Shown one piece after another: positions 26,460 through 34,787 of a stretch of DNA of 64,000 nt. Both the position numbers and the translations under genes were made by a program. Each line of letters starts with the position of its first letter. The first letter of the stretch is position 1. Below the pieces are notes generated by a model, which saw nothing but the letters and a program-made list of their open reading frames with translations, searched no databases and had not been told where the DNA came from. The stretch is from NCBI GenBank assembly GCA_964556895.1, contig CAZKYC010000006.1, positions 26,330 through 90,329 on the forward strand, in the 5' to 3' direction. Origin of the DNA: Hinthialibacter sp964556895 (GTDB taxonomy: Bacteria; Hinthialibacterota; Hinthialibacteria; Hinthialibacterales; Hinthialibacteraceae).

Positions 26460-27611
26460 ATGTCGACAGTGATTGCCCATGAGATCTTATATGACGAGTC
26501 GGTCTGCCAACATTTAGACCGGGTCTGCGTCGCACGCACGTCATTCGAAGAAATGACGGGCACCCCCCACCCATGGGAAGTCATGAACGGCGCCATAAAT
26601 TCCGTCCAAAATCAATTTCTTCAAATTGAAAACGATCTGAGCGCCAACCATAAAGATGGCGACTTGACTTGTGTCAAGACCGCGCAGGGCGCGTTTTGGA
26701 TCAACAAAAACGGGGTTGATTCGGTTATTGATGAGCTAAACCACCATATTGGCCGGGTGTCTCGCAAAGGCCCTGTTCCTCTCTGGAATTACACGTCGAT
26801 TGAACTGTTCACCCAGATTTTGGATAACCTGAAACGGCTGATCATTACCACTAGCCATGACCGGGTTGAACTCAAGCGAATCGAAACATTGTTGAACGGA
26901 ACAAGCAACTCCGTTCTTCAAGAGCTCAACAAAGCCAACACGGCGCTTGATGAATTATTGGGCAAGATCAAACAACATGCGCCTCACGTTTCGCTGGCCA
27001 GCCAGCCTGACGTGGTTTTGTATGAACGCGCCCGAATCACGTTTGACCTGCTCCAAAAACACCTCAAAACCGAACAACAACTTGGCTATGACCGCGCGAC
27101 GCTAAAACAGGCGTATGATTTACTTGAATCGCGGTGCGGGTTCAAAATCAAAAATTTCCGCCAACGAATTCAGGCGTTCATGCTGGCGTTTCGTGATGAA
27201 TTGCGTCAAAGCGAAATTCTCCAACTGTTGTTGTCTAGCCGCTGGGGACTCACACTATCATCTCTTGAGAAACCCTCAGAGTCGCTAACCGGCCTGATTC
27301 GGATTATTCGAAAAGAAACCGACTGGTTTTCGGCGTTTGTCTCTTCGCGCGATACCGAATTAGGCCCATCCCCTTCAGCAATCCACGCTCTGGCGATGGC
27401 TGAGAAAGCTGACTATCAGTTCACTCATGGCAAGCCCAGCGAAGAAGAACTCGCGGGCCGCGCCCTGAGCGATGATGAAATTCAACAACTTCTCGCCAGC
27501 GACAAAACCGAATCAGAAAATGAGGTTGACGTTGCTGACGCGCCTTCTGGCGCATCCAAGCCAAAGAAAAGCGCCCACCGAATGGCCTTCACCTCGCGCG
27601 GCCGCCGGTAA
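26460..27611 (+). CDS. Helical protein of unknown function with C-terminal FliM-like EIxxLL motif
   Basis: A 383-residue, mostly helical, soluble protein with no family I recognise. Residues 115-260 look coiled-coil prone ('NKANTALDELLGKIKQH', 'QHLKTEQQLGYDRATLKQ' type heptads). Near residue 340 it has 'LSDDEIQQLLASDK', close to the 'LSQDEIDALL' peptide by which FliM binds phospho-CheY, followed by a disordered, Lys/Ser-rich basic tail. It has GGGAG before the ATG. A link to response-regulator signalling is inference only. Confidence 0.7.
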   Translation: MSTVIAHEILYDESVCQHLDRVCVARTSFEEMTGTPHPWEVMNGAINSVQNQFLQIENDLSANHKDGDLTCVKTAQGAFWINKNGVDSVIDELNHHIGRVSRKGPVPLWNYTSIELFTQILDNLKRLIITTSHDRVELKRIETLLNGTSNSVLQELNKANTALDELLGKIKQHAPHVSLASQPDVVLYERARITFDLLQKHLKTEQQLGYDRATLKQAYDLLESRCGFKIKNFRQRIQAFMLAFRDELRQSEILQLLLSSRWGLTLSSLEKPSESLTGLIRIIRKETDWFSAFVSSRDTELGPSPSAIHALAMAEKADYQFTHGKPSEEELAGRALSDDEIQQLLASDKTESENEVDVADAPSGASKPKKSAHRMAFTSRGRR

Positions 27612-27703
27612 ATCATGCCTGCGTTTTATTTAGTCTCACCTTGGGCGAGAATTGCGCTTGTTATATACTATGTTCATTGACCATTAATTTGAGGAAACAA
27701 TTT

Positions 27704-28555
27704 ATGAACGCATTGTTTCGCGCCGTTTGGGTTTTGGTGGCGCTTCTCGTTATACAGTCGGCTTCTGTTGCGCAAGATTCTGTCATTATAGAAATTCCCG
27801 GATTGGCGGAAGGCGCCAGACCCATTGAACTTGTACGCATTCCGGCGGGGTCGTTTGTTATGGGTACCCCGCTTGACCAAAAAGAGCGTTGGCCTGAAGA
27901 GTTCCCTCCCCACGAAGTCACCATCTCAAACGATTTTTATATCGGCAAGTATGAAGTCACCCAGGCGCAGTGGTACGCCGTCGAAGACGGCAGACCGTCT
28001 CGCTATGAATTTCCGTTAGATGAAAACCATCCAGTCGAGACCGTCTCCTGGCGTAACATTGAAGATTTCTTTGAACAACTCGCAGAAGATGGGGTTGGCC
28101 CGTTTCGCCTGCCCACCGAAGCCGAGTGGGAATACGCCTGTAAAGCGGGCACGACGACTCCCTATTTTTGGGGCGAAACCAGCGGCCCGATCAGCACCTA
28201 CGCTTGGTATTTCTCTAACGCGCGCGACCGCCATAAACCGGTTGGGCAAAAGTTGCCCAACCCTTGGGGGCTGTTTGATATGACGGGCAACGTGTTTGAG
28301 ATTTGTTTTGACGATTGGCGCGACGGGTTTGAACGCGAGCCGCAAGTCGACCCCGTCGTTGAACGCGATACCCGCTTTCGTGTGATTAAAGGCGGCGGCT
28401 ATAAAAGCAACGCACACCGCACCCGCCCGGGCTGGCGCTATTTTACTGAAGACACCCGTCGAAACTTTAACTTCGGGTTTAGAGTCGCGATGGACGTCGA
28501 AAACCTGCCGTCAACCCAAATTCAAACCAGCGTATCAGACTGGCCGCTTCATTAA
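27704..28555 (+). CDS. Secreted FGE/SUMF1-domain protein
   Basis: A 283-residue exported protein with a signal peptide (1-22, ending 'SASVAQ') and a formylglycine-generating-enzyme-type domain: 'IPAGSFVMGTPLDQKERWP', 'YIGKYEVTQAQWYAVE', 'FRLPTEAEWEYACKAGT', 'DMTGNVFEICFDDW', 'RVIKGGGYKSN' and 'NFGFRVAMD'. Only one Cys is near the catalytic position, so sulfatase maturation is doubtful; many secreted members bind ligands or have other roles. I start at 27704, with GAGGAAA upstream. Its last 21 bases overlap the convergent ECF ATPase. Confidence 0.88.
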   Translation: MNALFRAVWVLVALLVIQSASVAQDSVIIEIPGLAEGARPIELVRIPAGSFVMGTPLDQKERWPEEFPPHEVTISNDFYIGKYEVTQAQWYAVEDGRPSRYEFPLDENHPVETVSWRNIEDFFEQLAEDGVGPFRLPTEAEWEYACKAGTTTPYFWGETSGPISTYAWYFSNARDRHKPVGQKLPNPWGLFDMTGNVFEICFDDWRDGFEREPQVDPVVERDTRFRVIKGGGYKSNAHRTRPGWRYFTEDTRRNFNFGFRVAMDVENLPSTQIQTSVSDWPLH

Positions 28556-29278
28556 AAAGCCGGGCGTTTCGAGACCGTGTTTTTCCATCAATTCTTGGTT
28601 GCGGAGAATTTCACCGACCGGGCCTGACGCCTGAATGGCGCCTTCATCTAATAAGACAACACGCTCACAGGTTTCGCAGATAAGATCTAAATTATGGCTG
28701 GAGATGATTCGCGTCACTGGCAGCGAATTTACTATTTTCACCAGTTCCCGCCGCCCACGCGGGTCCAGGTCGCTCGAAGGCTCATCTAACAACAAGACAT
28801 CCGGCTGCATGGCGAGAATGCCCGCGATCGCTACGCGGCGTTTTTCACCGCCTGACAAATGAAACGGTAAACGAGATTTGAACGACTCGTCTAAGCCCAC
28901 TTGTTTCATTGATTCATCAACGCGTTGTTTCGCTTCTTCAATAGATAATCCCAAATTGAGCGGGCCGAATGCGATATCTTCTTCTACGCTGGCGTGAAAC
29001 ACCTGGTCGTCGGTTTGTTGAAATACGATGCCGAGCTTTTGATGAACTTGTTTTCGCCCTTCAGGCGTCGACAGTTCACAGCCAGCGACAACCACGCTGC
29101 CATCGAATTGGTCGCTGACTCCAGCGAGAACTTGAAACAAGGTAGTCTTGCCGGCGCCGTTAGGCCCAACCAAGCCCACGCGCTGACCGTGTTTGATGTG
29201 TAGATTCACTCCATTGAGCGCGGCCCGCCCATCCGGGTAACAGAAATGCAAGTCAGAAATTTCAATTAAGCAACTCAA
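28535..29278 (-). CDS. cbiO: ECF transporter ATP-binding protein (Co/Ni type)
   Basis: A 247-residue ATPase of an energy-coupling-factor importer. Walker A 'GPNGAGKTTLFQVLAG', Q-loop 'VFQQTDDQVF', signature 'LSGGEKRRVAIAGILAMQPD', Walker B 'LLLDEPSSDLD' and 'ISSHNLDL' are complete; 'QQTDDQVF' and 'FGPLNLGL' are ECF-specific. It starts with TTG, overlapping the cbiQ stop (TTGA). With the adjacent T component it powers vitamin or metal uptake. Confidence 0.92.
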   Translation of the reverse strand: MSCLIEISDLHFCYPDGRAALNGVNLHIKHGQRVGLVGPNGAGKTTLFQVLAGVSDQFDGSVVVAGCELSTPEGRKQVHQKLGIVFQQTDDQVFHASVEEDIAFGPLNLGLSIEEAKQRVDESMKQVGLDESFKSRLPFHLSGGEKRRVAIAGILAMQPDVLLLDEPSSDLDPRGRRELVKIVNSLPVTRIISSHNLDLICETCERVVLLDEGAIQASGPVGEILRNQELMEKHGLETPGFLMKRPV

Positions 29279-30039
29279 AATGCGGCTCCCAAAACCCTAT
29301 TTGCATACACAAGAACAGACGCCAGAATCACGCAAACCGTGAACGCTACGACATCGCCCGTTTGGGTTTGAAAGGTATGCAGGCGCTGAATGCGGCCATC
29401 ATACCCACGACACTTCATCGCATGATGGACGCGCTCGGTTCGTTCGAGGCTGCGCACGAGCGTCATGCCAATCACATTCGCCCAGGTTTGATAGACGCGC
29501 ATGGTCGCCCGGTTTTCAAACGCGCGCACCGCCAGCGCACAACGAATTCGCACAAATTCCACCCACAACGTGTGAATATATCGAAACGTCAACAAAGCGA
29601 TCTGGACTAGCGTCTTGGGGCAATACAACGCTTCAATCGCCTGCAGCAGGCGGTTCATGGGGGTGGTATAGACCAATGCAATGGAGAACGACACCACTGC
29701 CACCGCGCGAAGATAGAGCAACAAGGCGAGATTGACGCCCTCGCGGGTGGCGTAGTATCCAGGAAGAATCTCTTGCCCAGGCGCGCTGAATGGCAACACG
29801 ATAAAGCATGGAACCAGGAAAAGATGCACTGCCCCTAACCGTGTCGCTATAACGTTGACCGGCAGCCTGGCTATGGAGAGTGACGCCAATGAAACAAGCG
29901 ACGCCGTTGCCGCAGCGGTTAACGAACCAACCGTCGCGCTAACGCCAGTAAGAAGAACAAATGCGGCAAACTTCCAACGGGCGTCCCAGCGATGGATGAC
30001 CGAACCAAGTTGGGCGCATTGTTCAATTCTTAGATCCAA
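29275..30039 (-). CDS. cbiQ: ECF transporter transmembrane (T) component
   Basis: A 254-residue CbiQ-type scaffold protein with five or six membrane helices. The cytoplasmic coupling helices carry the ECF-T 'ALAVRAFENR' and 'HAMKCRGYDGR' motifs (the Ala-Arg-Gly pattern). It starts with TTG inside the end of the His-rich gene (17-base overlap), implying coupled translation. The order His-rich protein, Q, O resembles nickel/cobalt modules. Confidence 0.9.
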   Translation of the reverse strand: MDLRIEQCAQLGSVIHRWDARWKFAAFVLLTGVSATVGSLTAAATASLVSLASLSIARLPVNVIATRLGAVHLFLVPCFIVLPFSAPGQEILPGYYATREGVNLALLLYLRAVAVVSFSIALVYTTPMNRLLQAIEALYCPKTLVQIALLTFRYIHTLWVEFVRIRCALAVRAFENRATMRVYQTWANVIGMTLVRSLERTERVHHAMKCRGYDGRIQRLHTFQTQTGDVVAFTVCVILASVLVYANRVLGAAF

Positions 30040-30601
30040 GAGCCTCTAACCGTTTCTCAATGGCTTTCAACCGCTGGTTGGCGCGATAGGCGAACCAGGC
30101 TGATACCAAACTTGTCAAAAATATAAAGGCAATGAGAATTCTCACTGGTTGGCTCAATGGGCTTTGGGTTGATTTGGCCACTCGAACTTCGCTTTTCCCG
30201 CCTTCTTCGTTATGTTCATGGTCTTGATCATGGTCGTGGTCTTGATCGCCATGCACATGAATTCGCTGAGACATTGACGCTTTCAAAGCGTCAATGTCTT
30301 CATGAGTCACCGTAATTTCATTCTGATGGCCGCGGCCCGCAAACACACGAATAGTAAACACATCATGGCCAGGCAAGTCGGTCATGTAATGGCCATGATC
30401 ATCCATCTTGCCTTGATGAAAAACGCCGCCATCAGGCGTTAACAGCGACACCTCGGCGCCAGCGGTCGGCTCATCGTCGCCCATCCAGGCTTCGATTTTG
30501 AGATGATCGTGGTCCAGCGAATAGGCGATGTCTAAACTGTGGGAATGCGCCGATGCAACAACGAATGCGACCACGAAAAAAGTTGTGATGAATTGTTTCA
30601 T
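30023..30601 (-). CDS. His-rich membrane-anchored accessory protein of the metal ECF transporter
   Basis: A 192-residue protein with a signal peptide (1-19), an extracytoplasmic beta-domain ('AGAEVSLLTPDGGVFHQGKM', 'GHYMTDLPGHDVFTIRVFAG'), a His/Asp-rich stretch 'HVHGDQDHDHDQDHEH' suited to binding Ni or Co, and one C-terminal membrane helix with a short basic tail. This layout is like the NikL/DUF4198-type soluble parts of nickel ECF systems. I take the ATG at 30601 with GAGGA upstream; longer frames lack signal character. It leads the cluster. A CbiM/NikM S component is not seen. Confidence 0.8.
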   Translation of the reverse strand: MKQFITTFFVVAFVVASAHSHSLDIAYSLDHDHLKIEAWMGDDEPTAGAEVSLLTPDGGVFHQGKMDDHGHYMTDLPGHDVFTIRVFAGRGHQNEITVTHEDIDALKASMSQRIHVHGDQDHDHDQDHEHNEEGGKSEVRVAKSTQSPLSQPVRILIAFIFLTSLVSAWFAYRANQRLKAIEKRLEALGSKN

Positions 30602-31150
30602 GTCGATCCTCAACTCGTTGAAATATGGTTCGCATATAGTAATACGAAATATTAAATAATATGAAGGGAGAGACATCGCTTCAGTTACAAACAACCATAT
30701 TTCATACCAGAATAGCCTTGTAAACATTGATTGCTATGCTCATTCATCCATTGAAAAAATTCAAAAAAAAATTGTTGACAATGAGATTAAATCATAGTAG
30801 CTTTTTAGTCAGATGAGACAAAGCGGTTTGGTTCTCAGCGAACTCAACCAAGGTCTCAACCGGGAGGGCGACTGGTATCGCCCCATGAGGCGGCTCCCCC
30901 TGATCGGGAACACCTCGTCGCATACATCCGCCGCCAGGCGGACCATAGAAAGGTTAGGCGTTCATGATTGGAGAAACGCCGCCGGATGCGTAGCGAAGGG
31001 GCCATCCGTCCAAACCAGGTGGCTCCTTCCTCTGTGAGACCTCCGCGTGTTTTAAGGTTCTTCGGATATTTGAGTACTTCCCTTGCTGGATGACCTGAAA
31101 TTTGGTCAAAAAACGATATTCGTCCTATCAATAATAGACAATCTAACTCA

Positions 31151-31226
31151 GGCATGGGTGCAACTCTGTGAGCGCCTGTGCAACAAAGCGGAGCGGCGCC
31201 GAAGCGAGCAGAGTTGTACCCATACC
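31151..31226 (+). repeat. 76-bp imperfect palindrome, copy 1
   Basis: Terminal arms GGCATGGGTGCAACTCTG and CAGAGTTGTACCCATACC pair with two mismatches over 18 bp; the interior is partly self-complementary. It aligns without gaps to the reverse complement of 41396-41471 at 59 of 76 positions. Confidence 0.8.
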
Positions 31227-31236
31227 AAATACGACG

Positions 31237-31311
31237 ATAAAAAAATCTTCCTTGAGAGCGTGTCTGGAAATTTTAATTCAATTTGTGAGAACATATCCAA
31301 ATCTCGGATGA
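31237..31311 (+). repeat. 75-bp tail repeat, copy A
   Basis: Begins ATAAAAAAATCTTCCTTGAG and ends TCTCGGATGA. It matches the reverse complement of 63926-64000 with only about eight or nine mismatches and no gaps. It lies 10 bases after palindrome copy 1, so the two may be parts of one element. Confidence 0.8.
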
Positions 31312-31581
31312 TCTTGTTTTAAACCCTCTCGTTCCATTCATCAACAACCACGTTTCACACACCACTCAACTGTTTAGACGTGACGTATTTACTGGTCGAA
31401 TTAATTGCCACACCCCATTCCACCCACAACATTTCGTCCCTATAATACAAGTCGTTAATCAGCAGGCGTCAACGCCGCGAGTGAGTTGGTTTCATTCTTG
31501 TCGCCCCGCTGTCAGCCCAACATCCTGTGAGTTCACACAGCGGCACAATCTTTTTGAGTGTATATGAGGTTTTTTTTGTTT

Positions 31582-33018
31582 ATGAAACTGCCAACGATAA
31601 TCCAAGGGGGCATGGGCGTCGGCGTCTCAAATTGGAATCTCGCAAAAACGGTTTCAAAGATGGGCCATCTCGGCGTAGTCTCTGGAACAGCGCTCGACTC
31701 GGTATTCGCCCGCAGGCTCCAACACGGCGACCCAGACGGCCACATCAAGAGAGCTCTCGACCACTTCCCTGTATCTGAGATCGCCCATCGAGTTTACAAC
31801 AAATACTTTATTCCATGCGGCAAGGCCATCGACCAGGCGTTTAAGCGGATCCCGATGCAGTCGCTGACGCCGAGCAAGCTGCTTCAAGAGATTACGATCT
31901 GTGCGAATTTTGTCGAAGTGTTTCTCGCCAAAGAAGGCCATGACGGCAAAGTCGGTATTAACTATTTAGAAAAGATTCAAATGCCCAACTTGGCCTCAAT
32001 CTATGGCGCCATGTTAGCGGGCGTTGATTATGTCTTGATGGGCGCTGGCATCCCCCGTGAAATTCCAGGGGTGTTAGACAAATACGTCACTCATGAGCCA
32101 GCCGAACTCAAAGTCAAAGTCGACAACACGGACGAATCGTACTCCATGAAGTTTGATCCGCAAACCATTGTTGGCCCTCTCACCGAATCGCTGAAACGCC
32201 CTGACTTTTTGGCGATAATCTCTTCCGCGACCTTGGCGATTACTCTCGCCAGAAAATCATCCGGCAAAGTAAACGGGTTTGTCGTTGAAGGCTATGACGC
32301 TGGCGGTCATAACGCGCCGCCGCGCGGCCAACTCAAGATCGATGATAACGGCGAACCGATATACGGTGAAAAAGATGAAATTGATCTAAATAAAATCGGC
32401 AATCTCGGTTTGCCCTTCTGGCTGGCAGGCTCGTACGGTTCGCCGGAACGGATTCAACAGGCCTTAGATGAAGGCGCCGCTGGCGTCCAACTGGGAACGC
32501 CGTTCGCCTTTTGCCGTGAATCAGGCCTCGAAGAAGTCATGCGAACTCAAGTAATCGAAAAGATATTAAACGACGACATCGACGTTTTGACCGATGCCAA
32601 AGCGTCTCCCACCGGTTTTCCCTTCAAAGTTGTTCAAGCCGAAGGGACGCTCGCGAAACAAGACATGTACGAAGAACGGCCTCGAATTTGTGATTTGGGC
32701 TATCTACGAACGCCCTTCAAGAGTAAGTCGGGCGACATTGGCTATCGTTGCCCGTCCGAACCTGTTGAAGACTATGTGCGCAAAGAAGGCGACGCTGAAG
32801 TAACAAAAGGCCGTAAATGCCTCTGCAACGGCCTCTTCGCTAACATCGGCCAAAGCCAGTTACAGCGGACCGGTTACACAGAGAAGCCTCTACTGACTTC
32901 AGGAAAAGATTTATCCGTCATCAAGCAGTTCATTCGACCGGGCCAACTGTCGTACTCGGCTGAAGATGTAATCAATGCGCTTTGCCCTAAGCCTAAAATG
33001 GAACCCGCATTGGCGTAA
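31582..33018 (+). CDS. Nitronate monooxygenase-family FMN enzyme
   Basis: A TIM-barrel flavoprotein of 478 residues related to 2-nitropropane dioxygenase and enoyl-reductase FabK. 'IIQGGMGVGVSNWNLAKTVS' is the FMN-binding start; 'VEGYDAGGHNAP' contains the catalytic-type His; 'LAGSYGSPERIQQALDEGA' and 'GVQLGTPFAF' form the phosphate site. Usual members have 330-370 residues; this long form has an inserted segment and a Cys-containing C-terminal region ('RPRICDLGYL', 'GRKCLCNGLFANIG'). I use the ATG at 31582, where homology begins; GTG/ATG codons at 31558 and 31564 are in frame and no ribosome site decides. Confidence 0.85.
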   Translation: MKLPTIIQGGMGVGVSNWNLAKTVSKMGHLGVVSGTALDSVFARRLQHGDPDGHIKRALDHFPVSEIAHRVYNKYFIPCGKAIDQAFKRIPMQSLTPSKLLQEITICANFVEVFLAKEGHDGKVGINYLEKIQMPNLASIYGAMLAGVDYVLMGAGIPREIPGVLDKYVTHEPAELKVKVDNTDESYSMKFDPQTIVGPLTESLKRPDFLAIISSATLAITLARKSSGKVNGFVVEGYDAGGHNAPPRGQLKIDDNGEPIYGEKDEIDLNKIGNLGLPFWLAGSYGSPERIQQALDEGAAGVQLGTPFAFCRESGLEEVMRTQVIEKILNDDIDVLTDAKASPTGFPFKVVQAEGTLAKQDMYEERPRICDLGYLRTPFKSKSGDIGYRCPSEPVEDYVRKEGDAEVTKGRKCLCNGLFANIGQSQLQRTGYTEKPLLTSGKDLSVIKQFIRPGQLSYSAEDVINALCPKPKMEPALA

Positions 33019-33045
33019 TGATTTCTTGCGTCTTACAAATTCTAT

Positions 33046-33073
33046 CAAGGCGAAGCCAATCGGCTTCGCCTTG
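33046..33073 (+). terminator. Hairpin after nitronate monooxygenase
   Basis: CAAGGCGAAGCC (33046-33057) pairs perfectly with GGCTTCGCCTTG (33062-33073), loop AATC. There is no T-run, so it may be a weak terminator or an RNA-stabilising hairpin. Confidence 0.55.
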
Positions 33074-33147
33074 AATCGTTATAGGCCTTTCTTTTATAGT
33101 AGTTAGCAAGATGTTGTTTGTGATTTCTTCTTCGGGGAGAATCCAGC

Positions 33148-34563
33148 ATGTCAGACAGCGGCGCATTGGAGACAATGTCTTCGCGGCTTGATCAATTGTA
33201 TGAATTTGATCGAGAACCCGTCAGCGAAGACAAATTACACAGCGGGGGCCGTTTCGCCGCCGTTTTTTCAGGCGAGCACGTCGCCGGTACGGAGTTTGTC
33301 ATTGGCGCCTTTTTTGTTCTTCACGGCGTCAACGCGTTTGACTTGCTGGTCGGCCTCTTAATCGGCAACCTTCTTGCTGTGCTTTCATGGACTCTGGTCT
33401 GCGCTCCCATCGCGACCCAGGTTCGGCTAACCCTCTATTGGTACCTGCGAAAAATCGCCGGGCCGGGCGTCATGGTTCTCTACAACCTCGCCAATGCGTT
33501 TTTGTATTGTATTCTTGCGGGCGCGATGATCTCAGTCGCCGCGACCGCGGTCGGCATCCCATTCAATATTGAGATGCCCAGCCTGAGCGATGTGTACCCA
33601 AACAGCCTGGGCTGGGTGTTGGTTGTTATCGGCGTCGGCTCCGTTGTCGGTGTTGTCGCGGTCATGGGCTTCAAGCGCGTCAGCCAGTTTTCGAGCATCT
33701 GCGTCCCTTGGATGTTCATGGTGTTTATCGCCGGGGCGATTGCGGTGTTGCCGCAATTAGGCGAGATCAACAGCGTAAGCGACTTCTGGACGATTGCGAA
33801 AACCAAAGTCTGGACAGGCGCTCCCGTCGAGGGCCAAGAACAACTAGGGATGATGCACATCATCTTTTTCGCCTGGTTTTGTAATCTCGCCATGCACATC
33901 GGCCTGTCAGACATGGCGCTGTTTCGCTATGCAAAAAATTGGACGGTAGGATTGTATTCGGCGTTGGGCATGTACCTCGGCCATTATCTCGCCTGGATCT
34001 GTTCAGGCATCATGGTCGCCGCCTATGGACATAAAATCGAACCGGGGTTGATGGCCTATTCAGCCTGTGGGCTGGCTGGCGCTATCGCCGTAGTCATCGC
34101 GGGATGGACCACCGCCAACCCGACGATTTACCGCTCGGGGCTGGCCCTACAGATCGTCACGCCCAACTGGCCGCGCTGGGTGACAACAGTGATCGCGTTT
34201 GTCGTCGCCACCGGGCTTGCCTGCTTTCCGGGGTTTGTGATGAACCTTCTCGACTTTGTCGCGATCTATGGCATCATCCTCATGCCGATTGGCGCCATCG
34301 TGTTCGCTGAACACTGGCTGTTCCCTCTGTTAGGTCTAGAGCAATATTGGGCCGAAGAGCGGGGCGTACTCATCAACTGGCCCGCGTTACTCACCTGGAT
34401 TAGCGTCCTTCTCGCCTGCTGGTTGCCGATGGGTTGGCTGGGCTTGCACCTGTTTTTCCGGTGGCTGCCCGGATACATCCTTGCGTTAGGGCTTTATATT
34501 GTATTGTGTATGATTTGGGGCGTTGGTCAAAAACCAGCCGCTTCAACAGGAGGAGCGTCATGA
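33148..34563 (+). CDS. NCS1-type (cytosine/purine permease-like) transporter
   Basis: A 471-residue membrane protein with about 12 helices and a cytoplasmic N-terminus. 'GGRFAAVFSGEHVAGTEFVI', 'LTLYWYLRKIAGPGVMVLYN' and the 'DMALFRYAKNWTVGLYSALG' region fit the NCS1 / cytosine-permease family, which import nucleobases and related compounds with Na+ or H+. It is translationally coupled to a 75-residue membrane protein and then a rhamnose isomerase, so the substrate may be a sugar or sugar-like molecule rather than a nucleobase. GGGGAGA stands before the ATG. Confidence 0.82.
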   Translation: MSDSGALETMSSRLDQLYEFDREPVSEDKLHSGGRFAAVFSGEHVAGTEFVIGAFFVLHGVNAFDLLVGLLIGNLLAVLSWTLVCAPIATQVRLTLYWYLRKIAGPGVMVLYNLANAFLYCILAGAMISVAATAVGIPFNIEMPSLSDVYPNSLGWVLVVIGVGSVVGVVAVMGFKRVSQFSSICVPWMFMVFIAGAIAVLPQLGEINSVSDFWTIAKTKVWTGAPVEGQEQLGMMHIIFFAWFCNLAMHIGLSDMALFRYAKNWTVGLYSALGMYLGHYLAWICSGIMVAAYGHKIEPGLMAYSACGLAGAIAVVIAGWTTANPTIYRSGLALQIVTPNWPRWVTTVIAFVVATGLACFPGFVMNLLDFVAIYGIILMPIGAIVFAEHWLFPLLGLEQYWAEERGVLINWPALLTWISVLLACWLPMGWLGLHLFFRWLPGYILALGLYIVLCMIWGVGQKPAASTGGAS

Positions 34564-34787
34564 GAGCGGTCTGTGGATCGGTAGCGGTCGCCGCAATTCT
34601 GGTTTGTATCATCAGCCCTTTGCGTGTGTTTTTCGGGATGCCGAGCGGCGACTATGAACAAGATTTTAGTTCATTCAAAACGCTATTTAACGGGGCGACA
34701 TTGCTCTGGTTTTTGAGCGCGCCCTATTGGATGGCGCCCGACTTGTTTACCCCAAAACCAAACGATGAGGACAATTCGGAATCATGA
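34560..34787 (+). CDS. 75-residue membrane protein coupled to the NCS1-type permease
   Basis: A small protein with two hydrophobic helices (about residues 5-24 and 45-62) and an acidic tail. Its ATG overlaps the permease stop (ATGA) behind a perfect AGGAGGAG site, and its own stop overlaps the isomerase start (ATGA). I know no family for it. Strict coupling suggests a small subunit or stabiliser of the transporter, like the small subunits seen with some sodium symporters. Confidence 0.75.
   Translation: MRAVCGSVAVAAILVCIISPLRVFFGMPSGDYEQDFSSFKTLFNGATLLWFLSAPYWMAPDLFTPKPNDEDNSES

Larger units (their letters stand above)
30602..31581. other. Long gene-free interval with dispersed repeats
   Basis: Nearly 1 kb without a convincing gene. 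The left part (30790-31060) is GC-rich and has short frames such as one on the minus strand ending at 30790 ('PVETLVEFAENQTALSHLT'), which may be a decayed gene. No cbiM could be read here. The middle has the 76-bp palindrome and the 75-bp tail repeat. TATAAT at 31441-31446 may be the -10 of the next gene. Confidence 0.5.

Noticed and set aside
30602..31150. Cobalamin riboswitch upstream of the ECF cluster
   Set aside because: I could not find the conserved B12-box core in the leader on the minus strand.
30856..31155. 99-codon open frame on the minus strand
   Set aside because: It runs through the palindrome and a composition break, lacks a ribosome site, and its Arg/Ser/Gly-rich text does not look like protein.
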